From: CAVVKW01 sp963761705
GTDB lineage: Bacteria; Verrucomicrobiota; Verrucomicrobiia; Chthoniobacterales; JAATET01
Assembly (NCBI GenBank): GCA_963761705.1
Contig: CAVXHK010000002.1
Coordinates: 62,001-126,000 of the forward strand
DNA length: 64,000 nt
Direction of reading: 5' to 3'
The notes under the pieces are model-generated. The model did no database searches, was not told the origin of the DNA, and worked only from the letters and a program-made list of their open reading frames with translations. Each line of letters starts with the position of its first letter. Position 1 is the first letter of the stretch. Below are positions 55,697 through 64,000 of the stretch, in pieces. Position numbers and translations under genes: made by a program.

Positions 55697-58354
55697 GTGC
55701 TGCCACCCACGACGCCCCTAGCCGACCTTGCTTGGATCACCAAAAAACAGAGAACGAGCCTAACCAAACTCGGCCTCGACACCCTCGCCGACCTCGTAAC
55801 CCATTACCCCCGCCGCCACGAAGACCGCCGCCACTTCGTCCCCTACCCCGACGGCGACAGCGCGGATTCCGTTCTTCTGAGCGGCACCATCGTTCAAGCC
55901 CGCTACCTCCCCTTCGGTGGCTGGAAAAAGGGCTTCGAAGCCACCCTCGAGGAGCCGTCCGGCCTCGGTGCCCGCGTCACCTGCCGGTGGTTCAACATGC
56001 CCTACATCGGCAAGCAGCTGATGGTCGGCCAGCAGCTCGTCGTGTACGGAAAAACGAAACTCAAAGGCAAACGCACGATCATCGATTTCCCGGAATACGA
56101 GATCCTGGAAGCAGGTGATCCCAGCGACCTCATCCACCTCAACCGCATCGTCCCCGTCCACCCCGCCGGCGAAGGCCTCACGCCAAAGAAGCTCCGCGAG
56201 ATCATTCACGAAGCCCTCAAAATAACCGACCTCGCCACCATCCCACGTCTCCTTCCCGGCCTGTCTTTCCAAAACTTCAAAGCGATTCATTTTCCCGCCA
56301 CCCCCGAAGCCTACGAAGAAGCCCGCAGCGCTCTCGTCGGCGAGGAGTTCTTCGCCATCCAATCCCTCATCGCCGCCCGCCGAGCCCACGTCGCCACCCT
56401 CCCCGGCAGCGCAAAGGAGAACGCCGCCCGGCTCCTCCGCAAACTCCTCGCCACCCTCCCCTTCCTCCTCACCGACGCCCAAGCCCGCGCCGTCGCCGAG
56501 ATCAAAAGGGACTTGGCGCGGCCGACCCGGATGACCCGCCTCCTCCAAGGCGACGTCGGCAGCGGAAAAACCCTCGTCGCCCTCGCGGCAGCCCTCACCA
56601 CCATCGAGTCCGGCCACCAAGCCATCCTCATGGCCCCGACTCAGATCCTCGCAAACCAGCATTACAAAACCCTAAAACACCTCTGCGAACCCCTCGGAGT
56701 CGAAGTCAAGCTCCGCATGGGGAACGCGCCCGTCCCGGGTGCGAGCGGCGGCGTCCCGCCGCCGCGCATTCCACAAGAGACCCCCGCCCCGCCCACCGAA
56801 ACCCGCTATTCGAAAAGCAACCTCCCCCACTTCGAGCGCCCCTGGGCCAAATACATGATCACCTTCACGACGATCCCCCGCCGCCACCTCACCCCGACGG
56901 CCCGCCAGATTGTCCTCGACGCCATCCTCCACATTCGGGACGTGGCGAAATGGCACCTCTACGCCGCCTGCGTGATGCCCGACCACGTCCACCTCCTCGT
57001 CGAGCCGCAGGTCGAAAGCGAAGACGCCGAAGGCCGCCCCGTTTTCCATCGCCTGGCCACCCTCCTCCACAGCCTCAAATCCTACACCGTCCACGAGATC
57101 AACCACCGCGAACAAAAAAAGGGGCCGCTCTGGGAAAAAGAGAGCTTCGACCGAATCATCCGCTCCGAGGCCGACCTCCAGGAAAAATTCCACTACATCT
57201 GCCGCAACCCGTGGACCGCCAAAATAGCGGACGAAAACAGCGACTACCCCCACGTCTGGTGGCCGGAAAAAGAAACGGAATCCGCCCACATCGCTCTGGG
57301 GAGCGCACGCGTCCCCGCGTGCGAGCGGGCGGCGTCCCCGCCGCCCGCGCTTCGGCGAAACGCCGAAGCGCGCACCCGGGACGGTCGCGCTCCCCAACTC
57401 CTCATCGGCACGCACGCCCTCCTCCACGACCCCGCCGAACTCGACTCGCCCGGCCTCGTCATCATCGACGAGCAGCACAAGTTCGGCGTCCTCCAGCGAG
57501 CCAAACTCATCGAAGGCCCCGGCACGCCCGACCTCCTCGTCATGACCGCCACCCCCATCCCCCGCACCCTCGCGCAGACCGCCTACGGCGACCTCGACGT
57601 CACCACCCTCGACGAACTCCCTCCCGGCCGCGGCAAAATCATCACCGGCATCCGCCCCGCCAGCAAACTCCCGGAGGCCGCCAACTTCCTCCGCGCCCAG
57701 ATCGAAGCCGGGCGCCAGGTCTACATCGTCTACCCCCTCATCGACGAATCGGAGAAACTCGCCGCCAAAGCCGCCACCGAAGAGTTCACCCGCTGGAGCG
57801 AACTCCTTTCCCCCCACCCCTGCGGCCTCCTTCACGGGCGCCTCAAGTCCGATGAAAAGAACGCCGCGATGACCGCTTTCCGCGCCGCCGAAACGAAGGT
57901 TCTCATCAGCACCACCGTCATCGAAGTTGGCGTCGACGTTCCGAATGCGACCGTCATGCTCATCGAAAACGCCGAGCGCTTCGGCCTCGCTCAGCTCCAC
58001 CAACTCCGCGGTCGCATCGGCCGCGGCACCCGCACCAGCTACTGCATCCTCGTTCCCGGCGAAGACACCCCCGCCACGCGGCAGAAGCTCGAAGTCTTGG
58101 AGAAAACGAACGACGGCTTCGTGGTCGCCGAAGCCGACCTCCAACTCCGCGGTCCCGGCGACCTCATCGGCACCGCGCAAACCGGCCTCCCCCCTCTGCG
58201 CCTCGGCAACCTTCTCCGGGACCAAGCCGAAATGCTCAAAGCCCGCGACCAAGCCCGAAAGGTTTTCAAAAAAGACCCCCATCTAGAAGACCCAAGCAAC
58301 GCCAACCTCAAAGCCTGGCTCGCACGACAAAACTCAGCCGCTCTCAGCGGCTGA
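55697..58354 (+). CDS. recG: ATP-dependent DNA helicase RecG interrupted in frame by a RAYT transposase
   Basis: 885 codons, GTG start. RecG remodels stalled forks and Holliday junctions. Wedge/OB region at about 1-210. Helicase motifs: I GDVGSGKT (K291), Ia APTQILANQH, II DEQH 591-594, III MTATPIPRT, V 'STTVIEVGVDVPNA', VI 'QLRGRIGRG'. Residues about 342-566 are not RecG. They are a REP-associated tyrosine transposase and its palindromic ends, inserted after 'VEVKLRMG'. RecG resumes at 'QLLIGTHALL'. Compared with E. coli RecG, about 20 residues between those points have no counterpart, so the loop may have been replaced. Without the insert the protein would be about 660 aa, near the usual 690. 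No stop or frameshift occurs anywhere. Whether the chimera is an active helicase is unknown. Confidence 0.93.
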   Translation: MLPPTTPLADLAWITKKQRTSLTKLGLDTLADLVTHYPRRHEDRRHFVPYPDGDSADSVLLSGTIVQARYLPFGGWKKGFEATLEEPSGLGARVTCRWFNMPYIGKQLMVGQQLVVYGKTKLKGKRTIIDFPEYEILEAGDPSDLIHLNRIVPVHPAGEGLTPKKLREIIHEALKITDLATIPRLLPGLSFQNFKAIHFPATPEAYEEARSALVGEEFFAIQSLIAARRAHVATLPGSAKENAARLLRKLLATLPFLLTDAQARAVAEIKRDLARPTRMTRLLQGDVGSGKTLVALAAALTTIESGHQAILMAPTQILANQHYKTLKHLCEPLGVEVKLRMGNAPVPGASGGVPPPRIPQETPAPPTETRYSKSNLPHFERPWAKYMITFTTIPRRHLTPTARQIVLDAILHIRDVAKWHLYAACVMPDHVHLLVEPQVESEDAEGRPVFHRLATLLHSLKSYTVHEINHREQKKGPLWEKESFDRIIRSEADLQEKFHYICRNPWTAKIADENSDYPHVWWPEKETESAHIALGSARVPACERAASPPPALRRNAEARTRDGRAPQLLIGTHALLHDPAELDSPGLVIIDEQHKFGVLQRAKLIEGPGTPDLLVMTATPIPRTLAQTAYGDLDVTTLDELPPGRGKIITGIRPASKLPEAANFLRAQIEAGRQVYIVYPLIDESEKLAAKAATEEFTRWSELLSPHPCGLLHGRLKSDEKNAAMTAFRAAETKVLISTTVIEVGVDVPNATVMLIENAERFGLAQLHQLRGRIGRGTRTSYCILVPGEDTPATRQKLEVLEKTNDGFVVAEADLQLRGPGDLIGTAQTGLPPLRLGNLLRDQAEMLKARDQARKVFKKDPHLEDPSNANLKAWLARQNSAALSG
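56719..57395 (+). mobile_element. REP-associated tyrosine transposase (RAYT, Y1_Tnp) element inside recG
   Basis: 677 bp bounded by 25-bp inverted ends matching at 23 positions (56719-56743 and 57371-57395; outer bases GGGGA(A/G)CGCG). The protein core starts LPHFERPWAKYMITFTT, has the HUH motif MPDHVHLLVEP (H430, H432 in recG numbering), 'LWEKESFDRIIRS', the catalytic tyrosine region KFHYICRNPWTAKI (Y500), and the closing 'YPHVWWP'. Perfect hairpins flank it: 56745-56762 on the left; 57304-57323, 57325-57348 and 57347-57371 on the right, the first two with TCCC loops. All of it is translated as part of recG. The only upstream ATG, at 56717, overlaps the left end and has no good ribosome site. 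Confidence 0.92.
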
Positions 58355-58362
58355 GCTCCGAC

Positions 58363-58647
58363 TTATCCGCCGATCACCATTCCCACGAACGCGACCACCA
58401 ACACCACCGCAGCGACCCACCAAACCCACGCCATCCCGCTTGGTTTCACCCCGCCCCCAAACTCCCGAGCCACGAACGCATCGTAGTCAAAATCGTCCTC
58501 GCCCCCGATCCCCAGCCCGTCCACCTCATCCGCATCTTCCCGCCATCCGGACCGGTAGTCCGCGCCACATTCTCGACACGCCGCCGCGTTCCGCGGCACG
58601 TCCTCGCCACAAACCGGGCAAACCTCCGGAGGCGGACGCCGCTTCAC
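58363..58647 (-). CDS. Small zinc-ribbon membrane protein
   Basis: 94 aa. Two CxxC pairs (VCPVCGEDVP and ACRECGADY) form a zinc ribbon, then an acidic linker (about 35-62), then one C-terminal TM helix (MAWVWWVAAVVLVVAFVGMVIG). The ATG overlaps the stop of the efflux adaptor gene by 4 nt, so it belongs to the export operon. Role unknown, perhaps a membrane-anchored accessory. Confidence 0.75.
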   Translation of the reverse strand: MKRRPPPEVCPVCGEDVPRNAAACRECGADYRSGWREDADEVDGLGIGGEDDFDYDAFVAREFGGGVKPSGMAWVWWVAAVVLVVAFVGMVIGG

Positions 58648-59840
58648 CGCACTTCCACCCGTTTCCCGTCCGCCACCACGTCCGGCGGATGCTGGATCAC
58701 CCGGTCGCCCACCTCCAATCCCGACATCACCTCGGCAAGCACCCCGTCATTCTTCCCGATCTCCACCGACCGAAGCACCGCCGCGCCCCCCTCGATCACG
58801 AACGTCTTCCACTCGTTCCCCTGCCGGAAAAGTGCCCCCACGGGCACCCGGAGGACGTCCTCCTCCGACCAAGTCACGATCCGCGCCTCGACCCGGTAAC
58901 GATCCCCGAACACCCCGTCCGGCAGCTCCGCAAAATCCGCCCGCACCTTCACCCGCTGCTCCTCCACCCCGAGTGCCGAAATTTTCGTGAACCCACCCGG
59001 TTCGATCACCGTCACCTTTCCAGCGAGCGGCTCGCCACCGCCCCACTGCTCGACCGACACGTCCGCGCCGGGCCGGACGTTCACCGCGTCGCTCGACAGC
59101 AGCTCGATCTCCATTTCGAGATCGGCCGGATCGCCCACCTCCATGATCGGCATCCCCGCCGCCGCCGCCCGCGCGTTCTCCTCGTAAACGTTCAGCACCG
59201 TGCCACTCACGGGAGCCCTGACCTCGATCGGCGTTGCGTCCTCCGGCGAATCCGCCTGCGTGAGCGCGGCCTGCGCCTGGGCCAGCTCGAACTCCGCCAC
59301 TTTCAGCCCGAACTTTGCCGACTCCACCTGATTCACCAGCACGTCCACCCGGCTCGCCGCGGCATCGTATTCCCGCCCCGACACCGCGCCCTTGTCCCGC
59401 AGCGTCTTCGTCCGCGCGAGTTCCTTGCGGGCCAGAGCCAACTCCGAACTCGCGGTATTGATCTGCTCGTTGCGCTGCATCCGCGCCGCCTCCGCCGATT
59501 GGGCCGCCGCCTCGGCCTGCGCCCGGGCTCGCGGATCCAGAAATCCCGCCCCCATTGACACAACCTCCGCCAGCACCGTCTCGCCCTCGATGATCTTGTC
59601 TCCCGCCCGCACGGGCACCCGCCGCAGATACCCCGACACGGGCGGCGACACCACGTAGCGATTGCGGATCCGCGTCTTTCCCTCCTCCAGCACCGACACC
59701 GTCAACGCCCCCCGCGTCACCTCGGCCGCGTCGACCTCGACCGGCTTCGGAATCAGGCCCGATCCGATAAAAGCCAGCAGGCCCAGCCCAAGAATCCACG
59801 GAACGAATTTCCGCCAAGCGCCCTTTTTCTTTTTCGCCAT
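58644..59840 (-). CDS. HlyD/RND-type periplasmic adaptor (MFP) subunit
   Basis: 398 aa. N-terminal anchor helix (FVPWILGLGLLAFIGSGLIP), then 'VSPPVSGYLRRVPVRAGDKI', the half-lipoyl motif, a helical hairpin (about 105-190 with Ala/Glu/Arg-rich heptads, 'AQAEAAAQSAEAARMQRNEQ'), the second lipoyl half 'EVRAPVSGTVLNVYEENARA', beta-barrel and C-terminal domains. It links the FtsX-type permease to an outer-membrane channel, as MacA or DevB do. Confidence 0.9.
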   Translation of the reverse strand: MAKKKKGAWRKFVPWILGLGLLAFIGSGLIPKPVEVDAAEVTRGALTVSVLEEGKTRIRNRYVVSPPVSGYLRRVPVRAGDKIIEGETVLAEVVSMGAGFLDPRARAQAEAAAQSAEAARMQRNEQINTASSELALARKELARTKTLRDKGAVSGREYDAAASRVDVLVNQVESAKFGLKVAEFELAQAQAALTQADSPEDATPIEVRAPVSGTVLNVYEENARAAAAGMPIMEVGDPADLEMEIELLSSDAVNVRPGADVSVEQWGGGEPLAGKVTVIEPGGFTKISALGVEEQRVKVRADFAELPDGVFGDRYRVEARIVTWSEEDVLRVPVGALFRQGNEWKTFVIEGGAAVLRSVEIGKNDGVLAEVMSGLEVGDRVIQHPPDVVADGKRVEVR

Positions 59841-59844
59841 ATCG

Positions 59845-62208
59845 CTAATCCCGCGCTTTCAGCACCCCCAACAAGTCAAGGTTGCGAATTTGCCGCCCGA
59901 CCACCGCAAACGAGATTCCAGCTGAAAGCAACACGATTAAGACCGCCGTCGCGTAACTCCGGCTCGTCAGGATCAACGGCAGCCGGATCGACTCCGTGCT
60001 CGCACTCGCCACGATGAGACTCGCCAGCCCACTCCCGATCCACAACCCGACCGGAATCGCGACCAAGGTCAGCATCGCCAACTCGCCGATCATCACGCCC
60101 GCCACTTCTCGATTCGTAAACCCCACCACCCGCAACGTTGCCAGGTCCCGCGCGCTCTCCGACAGCGAGATCCGTGCGCTGTTGTAAACGACCCCGAAAC
60201 TCACGATGATCGAAAACGCAAAGTAGATCCCCTGAATCAGGTTGATCGATTCCGCCGTCGTCTTGCGAAAACTGTCTCGCACCGCCGCCTTGATCCCCAA
60301 GCTCGCGATCCGCGGAGCCTCTTTCACGGCGGCGTAAAATTCCTTCCACCGTGCCCCGTCCACCGCCACGTGCGCCCCGCTCACCGAGTCCCCTTCCTGC
60401 ATCAGTCGGTGCAGCGCGTCCAGGTCCATGTAGACCGACAGCCCCGAGTAATCGGTGATGAGGCCCTGCACGACCACGTCCTTCCGCGGCCGCCGCCCCT
60501 CTCGCACCTCCATCGTCACCGACTCCCCCGGCTCCACGCCCAGAATCTCCGCCAACTTCGCCGACATGATGAGACCATCCGGCGGGATCGGGAGCGGCTG
60601 CCCCGCTGCGTCCAGCGCCCGGTTGAGCCGACTCCCCGGCGACAAACCCGTCACCCCCGTCCGCCAAGACCGATTCCCAAACCGCAGCCGCGTCGGCACG
60701 CTTCGGAACGGCTCCGCCGCGATCACCCCCGGCAGCCGACCGAGGTCACTCGCGACCGACGCCGACGTCGCTTCGATGAGGGCCACCGTCGCGTCCTGCC
60801 GCTGAGCCAAGTCCCATTGGAAGTCGAGAAGATGCCCGATCCCGTCCCGCATCGCCCCCGGCACGATCGGAATCCCCGTGGCCAACGCCAAACCAAACGC
60901 CGTGAAAAAAGAACTCCACGGCCGCCGCTCCAGATTTCGAAATGCCATCCGCAGCGACGGACTCAGCGCATTCTGCAACCCTAGCCGCTCGACAATCGAC
61001 GGCTTAAATTCCGCCGGTGCCTCCGGCCGCATCGCTTCCGCCGGAGCCAACCGCACCGCCTGCCGCACGGCCCCGATCACCCCCAGAAACGTCGCCCCCG
61101 CGCTCACCAGCAGAGCCCACCCCATCGCCGTCCAGTCCGGGTGAAAGACCAGCTCCGGAAATTTGAAAAATTTCTGGTAAAGCGCCGTCACGTTCCCCCC
61201 CAGCCACACCCCCATCGCCGCGCCCGCGACGGTCCCGATCACCACGATGACCAACGCAAATTTGAGGTAATGCCAACCCACCGCCCGCGACGAATACCCA
61301 AACGCCTTCAACTGCGCGATTTGCTCCCGCTGCATCCGGATGAGCCGCGCCAGCACCGCGCTCGTCAGGAAAGTCGCGATGCTCAAAAACACGATCGGGA
61401 ACGCCACCGACAACCCGTTGAGCACACCAATCTCGTCGTCGAGCTGCCGCGCCGACGGGTGGTCCGTTCGGTCGTAGGCGACCAGCCCGCCGTACGGTTC
61501 GAGCACCCGATCCACCGCCGCCAACACCGCCGCCGTGCTCTCCCCCGGCGCGACGTCGATCACCACGTTGTTGAACGCGCCATCGAGGTCGTAAGCCGTC
61601 GCGAGATCCCGCTCGTTCATCCAGAAAACGCCGAACCGCTCCGGGTCCGGCAACGTCTCACCCGGTCTCGCTTCGAAAACGTATTCCGGCGACATGGCAA
61701 TCCCAACGATTTGCAATCGCTCCCGAGCCCCGCGCAACAATACGTCCACCGCGTCGCCCGGCGTGAACCCATGCTCGATCGCGAACGACTCGCCCAGCAC
61801 GACTTCCTCCGCCTTCCCCGCCTCCGGCATCCGTCCCGCGCGCAGTGTGAGCCGATTCAGCTGCATCGGACGATCTTCGGGAATCGAAATGATCGTCCCG
61901 TCCGCCGGCTCCTCCAGCCCGGGCAAATCCAACCGCATCGCCCCCACCACCCGCGTCTCCACCGCCGCCACCCCCGGAATCTCCGCCAACCGCGTCCGCA
62001 ACGAATTCGGAGCCCGCTTCAGATCCGCGAACACGTCCGCGAATCGATTCTCAGAGTAGTAAGCCGCCCGCGTCGAAGTCAGCGAAAGAATCAGCGATCG
62101 CGCCATGATCATCATCGCCAACCCGCAGGCCATCACCAGCCCCACGGCCACCACCTGCCCCTTCATCTTGAGCAGGTCGCGAACGAGCTTGAGATCGAGA
62201 GGATGCAT
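59845..62208 (-). CDS. FtsX-like ABC transporter permease (MacB/DevC-type)
   Basis: 787 aa. N-terminal TM (GQVVAVGLVMACGLAMMIMA), a large periplasmic domain (MacB_PCD, about 40-270), three TM segments around 270-385 with 'KAFGYSSRAVGWHYLKFALVI', a second periplasmic domain (about 440-640), and a last FtsX unit with 'LRVVGFTNREVAGVMIGELAMLTLV'. Two FtsX units in one chain occur in lipoprotein-extruding or lipid-export permeases. The 4-nt and 10-nt gaps to its neighbours show operon structure. Confidence 0.9.
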   Translation of the reverse strand: MHPLDLKLVRDLLKMKGQVVAVGLVMACGLAMMIMARSLILSLTSTRAAYYSENRFADVFADLKRAPNSLRTRLAEIPGVAAVETRVVGAMRLDLPGLEEPADGTIISIPEDRPMQLNRLTLRAGRMPEAGKAEEVVLGESFAIEHGFTPGDAVDVLLRGARERLQIVGIAMSPEYVFEARPGETLPDPERFGVFWMNERDLATAYDLDGAFNNVVIDVAPGESTAAVLAAVDRVLEPYGGLVAYDRTDHPSARQLDDEIGVLNGLSVAFPIVFLSIATFLTSAVLARLIRMQREQIAQLKAFGYSSRAVGWHYLKFALVIVVIGTVAGAAMGVWLGGNVTALYQKFFKFPELVFHPDWTAMGWALLVSAGATFLGVIGAVRQAVRLAPAEAMRPEAPAEFKPSIVERLGLQNALSPSLRMAFRNLERRPWSSFFTAFGLALATGIPIVPGAMRDGIGHLLDFQWDLAQRQDATVALIEATSASVASDLGRLPGVIAAEPFRSVPTRLRFGNRSWRTGVTGLSPGSRLNRALDAAGQPLPIPPDGLIMSAKLAEILGVEPGESVTMEVREGRRPRKDVVVQGLITDYSGLSVYMDLDALHRLMQEGDSVSGAHVAVDGARWKEFYAAVKEAPRIASLGIKAAVRDSFRKTTAESINLIQGIYFAFSIIVSFGVVYNSARISLSESARDLATLRVVGFTNREVAGVMIGELAMLTLVAIPVGLWIGSGLASLIVASASTESIRLPLILTSRSYATAVLIVLLSAGISFAVVGRQIRNLDLLGVLKARD

Positions 62209-62218
62209 CAGAGCAAAT

Positions 62219-62932
62219 TCACCATTCCAGCGTCCGCACCGGTCGCTTCTCCGCCACCACGTCGATGTGCGAGATCCGCCCGTCCGACAAATGAATCACC
62301 CGATCCGCCATCTCCGACAGCACCGCGTTATGGGTGATCAGCGCCGTGAGCGTCCCGAGATCCCGGTTCACCCGCTCGATCGCCTCCAGCACCGTGATCC
62401 CCGTCTTCACGTCCAGCGCACCCGTCGGTTCATCGCAGAGTAACACCTCGGGCCGCTTCGCGATCGCCCGCGCGATGGCAACTCGCTGCTGCTGACCACC
62501 CGACATTTGCGACGGAAAGTGGTCCATTCGGTCCTGCAGATCGACCATTTCGAGAGCTTCCTCCGGCGTCATCGGATCCCGCGCGATCTCGGTGATGAGC
62601 GCCACGTTCTCCCGCGCCGTCAGACTCGGGATCAGGTTGTAAAACTGAAAAACAAACCCCACCGAATTCCGCCGAAACAGCGTCAGCTCCCCGTCATCCG
62701 CACCCGCTAGATCCCGCCCGCGATAAGTCAGCGTCCCTTCCGTCGGCACGTCCAAGCCGCCCAGATTATTCAGCAACGTCGACTTCCCGCTTCCCGAAGC
62801 TCCCAAGAGAATCACCATCTCCCCCGCGTAAAGCTCGAGGTCCACCCCGTCCAAGGCCCGCACTTCGACCTCCCCCGAGGTGTAGACCTTCGACAACCCC
62901 CGCCCCACGAAGATGGGTTCCTTCACTTCCAA
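62219..62932 (-). CDS. ABC transporter ATP-binding protein (MacB/LolD-type)
   Basis: 237 aa. Walker A GASGSGKST, 'SVGFVFQFYNLIPSLTARENV' Q-loop, signature 'MSGGQQQRVAIARAIA', Walker B 'VLLCDEPTGALD', switch His 'LITHNAV'. First gene of a four-gene operon (ATPase, permease, adaptor, zinc-ribbon protein) for tripartite export of a lipid, peptide or drug; the substrate is not visible. Confidence 0.93.
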   Translation of the reverse strand: MEVKEPIFVGRGLSKVYTSGEVEVRALDGVDLELYAGEMVILLGASGSGKSTLLNNLGGLDVPTEGTLTYRGRDLAGADDGELTLFRRNSVGFVFQFYNLIPSLTARENVALITEIARDPMTPEEALEMVDLQDRMDHFPSQMSGGQQQRVAIARAIAKRPEVLLCDEPTGALDVKTGITVLEAIERVNRDLGTLTALITHNAVLSEMADRVIHLSDGRISHIDVVAEKRPVRTLEW

Positions 62933-62983
62933 CCCAACGTCAATTCGAGCGAAGCGAAGAATCTCTGGCTTGCACTCACCCGA

Positions 62984-64000
62984 TCACGCCTCCACCAGCT
63001 CCCCACTCTCGATCTCGGCCATCTTCCCCGCCGCCGCTTCCCAGTCCGCGGTCATCCGCCCCAACGTCTCCGCCACGCCCATCATCTCGCGGTTGAGATT
63101 CATCGCCAACGAAGGGTCCTCGTAGGTCGCCGGATCCTCCAGCTTCCCGGCAATCGCCTTCTCCTCCGCCTCCAACCGGAACACTTCCTGCTCCAGCCGC
63201 CGGACCTCCTCCTGCAGCTCTTTCTTTGCCCGCGACTTCGCCTGGCGCGCCTCCGCCTCGGCCCGTTTTTGCTGCTTCGTCTTGAAAACTCGCTCACGCT
63301 TCGGCGCTTCCGCCGCGGCCTCGTTCGGTTGAAAATTTGCCAACTTAGGATCCGACGAGGTGAGCGCTTCCCGCTCCGAAGTCGCCTCCGTCTTATCGAG
63401 AAAATACTGATAATCCCCCGCGTAGCGCGTCACCTGCCCCGCCTGCACGTGCAGCACCTGCTCGGCGATGGACCGAATGAAATAAACGTCGTGGCTAATG
63501 AACACGACCGTCCCTTCAAACTGCTTCAGCGCCCCGATCAACGCGTCGATGCTCGGGATATCCAAGTGCGTCGTCGGCTCATCCATGAGCAGCAAATTCG
63601 GCGGATCGAGCAGCAGCTTCACCAGCGCCAACCGGCTCTTCTCCCCGCCGCTCAGCACCCCAACCGTCTTGAAAACCGTCTCGCCGCTGAAAAGAAACGC
63701 CCCCAAAACGGTCCGGGTAAATTCCTCCGATCCGCCCGTGGCACCCGCCCGCGCCTCGTCGAGCACCGTCCGGCTCTCGTCCAGCATGTCCACGCGATAC
63801 TGCGCGTAGTAGCCGACCTTGACGTTGTGCCCGACCACCCGCTCGCCACCGCAGATCGGCAGCACGTCGGCCAGAATCTTGAGCAAAGTCGATTTCCCCG
63901 CCCCGTTCGGCCCGACGAGCACCAGCCGGTCCCCACGCTCGATCTCGAAGTCCAGCCCCTCGTAAACCTTCTTGTCCCCGTAAGCCTGGTCCACCGCCTT
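62984..64000 (-). CDS. ABC-F family ATPase (5' end beyond window)
   Basis: Only the second nucleotide-binding half and the C-terminus are in the window; the gene continues past 64000. Walker A GPNGAGKST, signature 'VLSGGEKSRLALVKLLL', Walker B 'NLLLMDEPTTHLD', switch 'VFISHDVYFI'. It ends with a Lys/Glu/Ala-rich coiled coil (KQQKRAEAEARQAKSRAKKE...), as in Uup/EttA-like ABC-F proteins that act on ribosomes. No TM segments, so it is not a transporter. Paralogue type not assignable from this half. Confidence 0.9.
   Translation of the reverse strand, partial: KAVDQAYGDKKVYEGLDFEIERGDRLVLVGPNGAGKSTLLKILADVLPICGGERVVGHNVKVGYYAQYRVDMLDESRTVLDEARAGATGGSEEFTRTVLGAFLFSGETVFKTVGVLSGGEKSRLALVKLLLDPPNLLLMDEPTTHLDIPSIDALIGALKQFEGTVVFISHDVYFIRSIAEQVLHVQAGQVTRYAGDYQYFLDKTEATSEREALTSSDPKLANFQPNEAAAEAPKRERVFKTKQQKRAEAEARQAKSRAKKELQEEVRRLEQEVFRLEAEEKAIAGKLEDPATYEDPSLAMNLNREMMGVAETLGRMTADWEAAAGKMAEIESGELVEA

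Noticed and set aside
56719..57395. Intein interpretation of the insert in recG
   Set aside because: No Hint splicing motifs, no N-terminal Cys/Ser, no C-terminal His-Asn and no +1 Cys/Ser/Thr (RecG resumes with Gln). The HUH and Tyr motifs identify a RAYT instead.
1..64000. CRISPR arrays, tRNA or rRNA genes
   Set aside because: No regularly spaced direct repeats and no tRNA/rRNA sequence recognised on reading both strands; weak candidates were inside coding genes.

Overview
The window is GC-rich, tightly packed bacterial chromosome with about 50 genes on both strands. The best guess is a member of the Verrucomicrobiota or a close PVC relative. Supporting signs are PEP-CTERM surface proteins with autotransporter-like repeats, a gyrB-gyrA pair with a gyrase-type GyrA box, PVC-style hypothetical paralogues ending in a 'LLYSVGW..DDGG' tail, and many small palindromic REP-like intergenic elements. 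No rRNA, tRNA or CRISPR array was seen.

Layout. 1-9.9 kb: the end of a Cu/Zn superoxide dismutase, a cation exchanger, a host-attachment-family protein, a decayed flavin-split-barrel gene, a NifS-type cysteine desulfurase, a K+ channel with two RCK domains, a lipid-A-type membrane protein, DUF983, undecaprenyl diphosphate synthase, a sigma-54 regulator lacking its phospho-acceptor Asp, and a start-less rhamnan-synthesis-F-like gene. 10-16.5 kb: a probable glucosylglycerate-type compatible-solute cluster (two GT4-like enzymes, a GH13_18 phosphorylase, a HAD enzyme and a GpgS-like synthase). 16.7-19.2 kb: a phnDCE-type ABC importer behind a Fur-like palindrome. 19.3-23.5 kb: murI, an amidase, cvpA and aroC. 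23.6-28.5 kb: an epimerase, ChaA, a hybrid histidine kinase and a HAD protein. 28.6-33.9 kb: gyrB-gyrA. 34-41.6 kb: an STT3-like GT-C transferase, two coupled TetR regulators, three PEP-CTERM modules fused head to tail, and a duplicated tail of the STT3-like gene. 41.7-46 kb: a flavin disulfide reductase and a frameshifted PEP carboxylase. 46-51.3 kb: an ECF sigma factor heading an operon of three tandem paralogues separated by REPs. 51.4-58.4 kb: an SDR, a serine hydrolase, a TPR protein, recJ and recG. 58.4-64 kb: a MacAB-like export operon and an ABC-F ATPase.

The most striking observation is in recG (55697-58354). Its single open frame contains a complete REP-associated tyrosine transposase (HUH motif plus catalytic Tyr) bounded by 25-bp near-perfect inverted repeats. 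It sits between helicase motifs Ia and II, and the helicase continues in frame on the far side. The same GGGGA(A/G)CGCG ends and TCCC-loop hairpins recur between genes in the window, so this transposase is a good candidate for the enzyme that moves them. The second is the PEP-CTERM array, where signal peptide-body-PEP anchor units follow one another without stop codons.

Three genes (the flavin-split-barrel gene, the second PEP-CTERM module and ppc) each carry an apparent single-base loss. Assembly error should be excluded before they are called pseudogenes.
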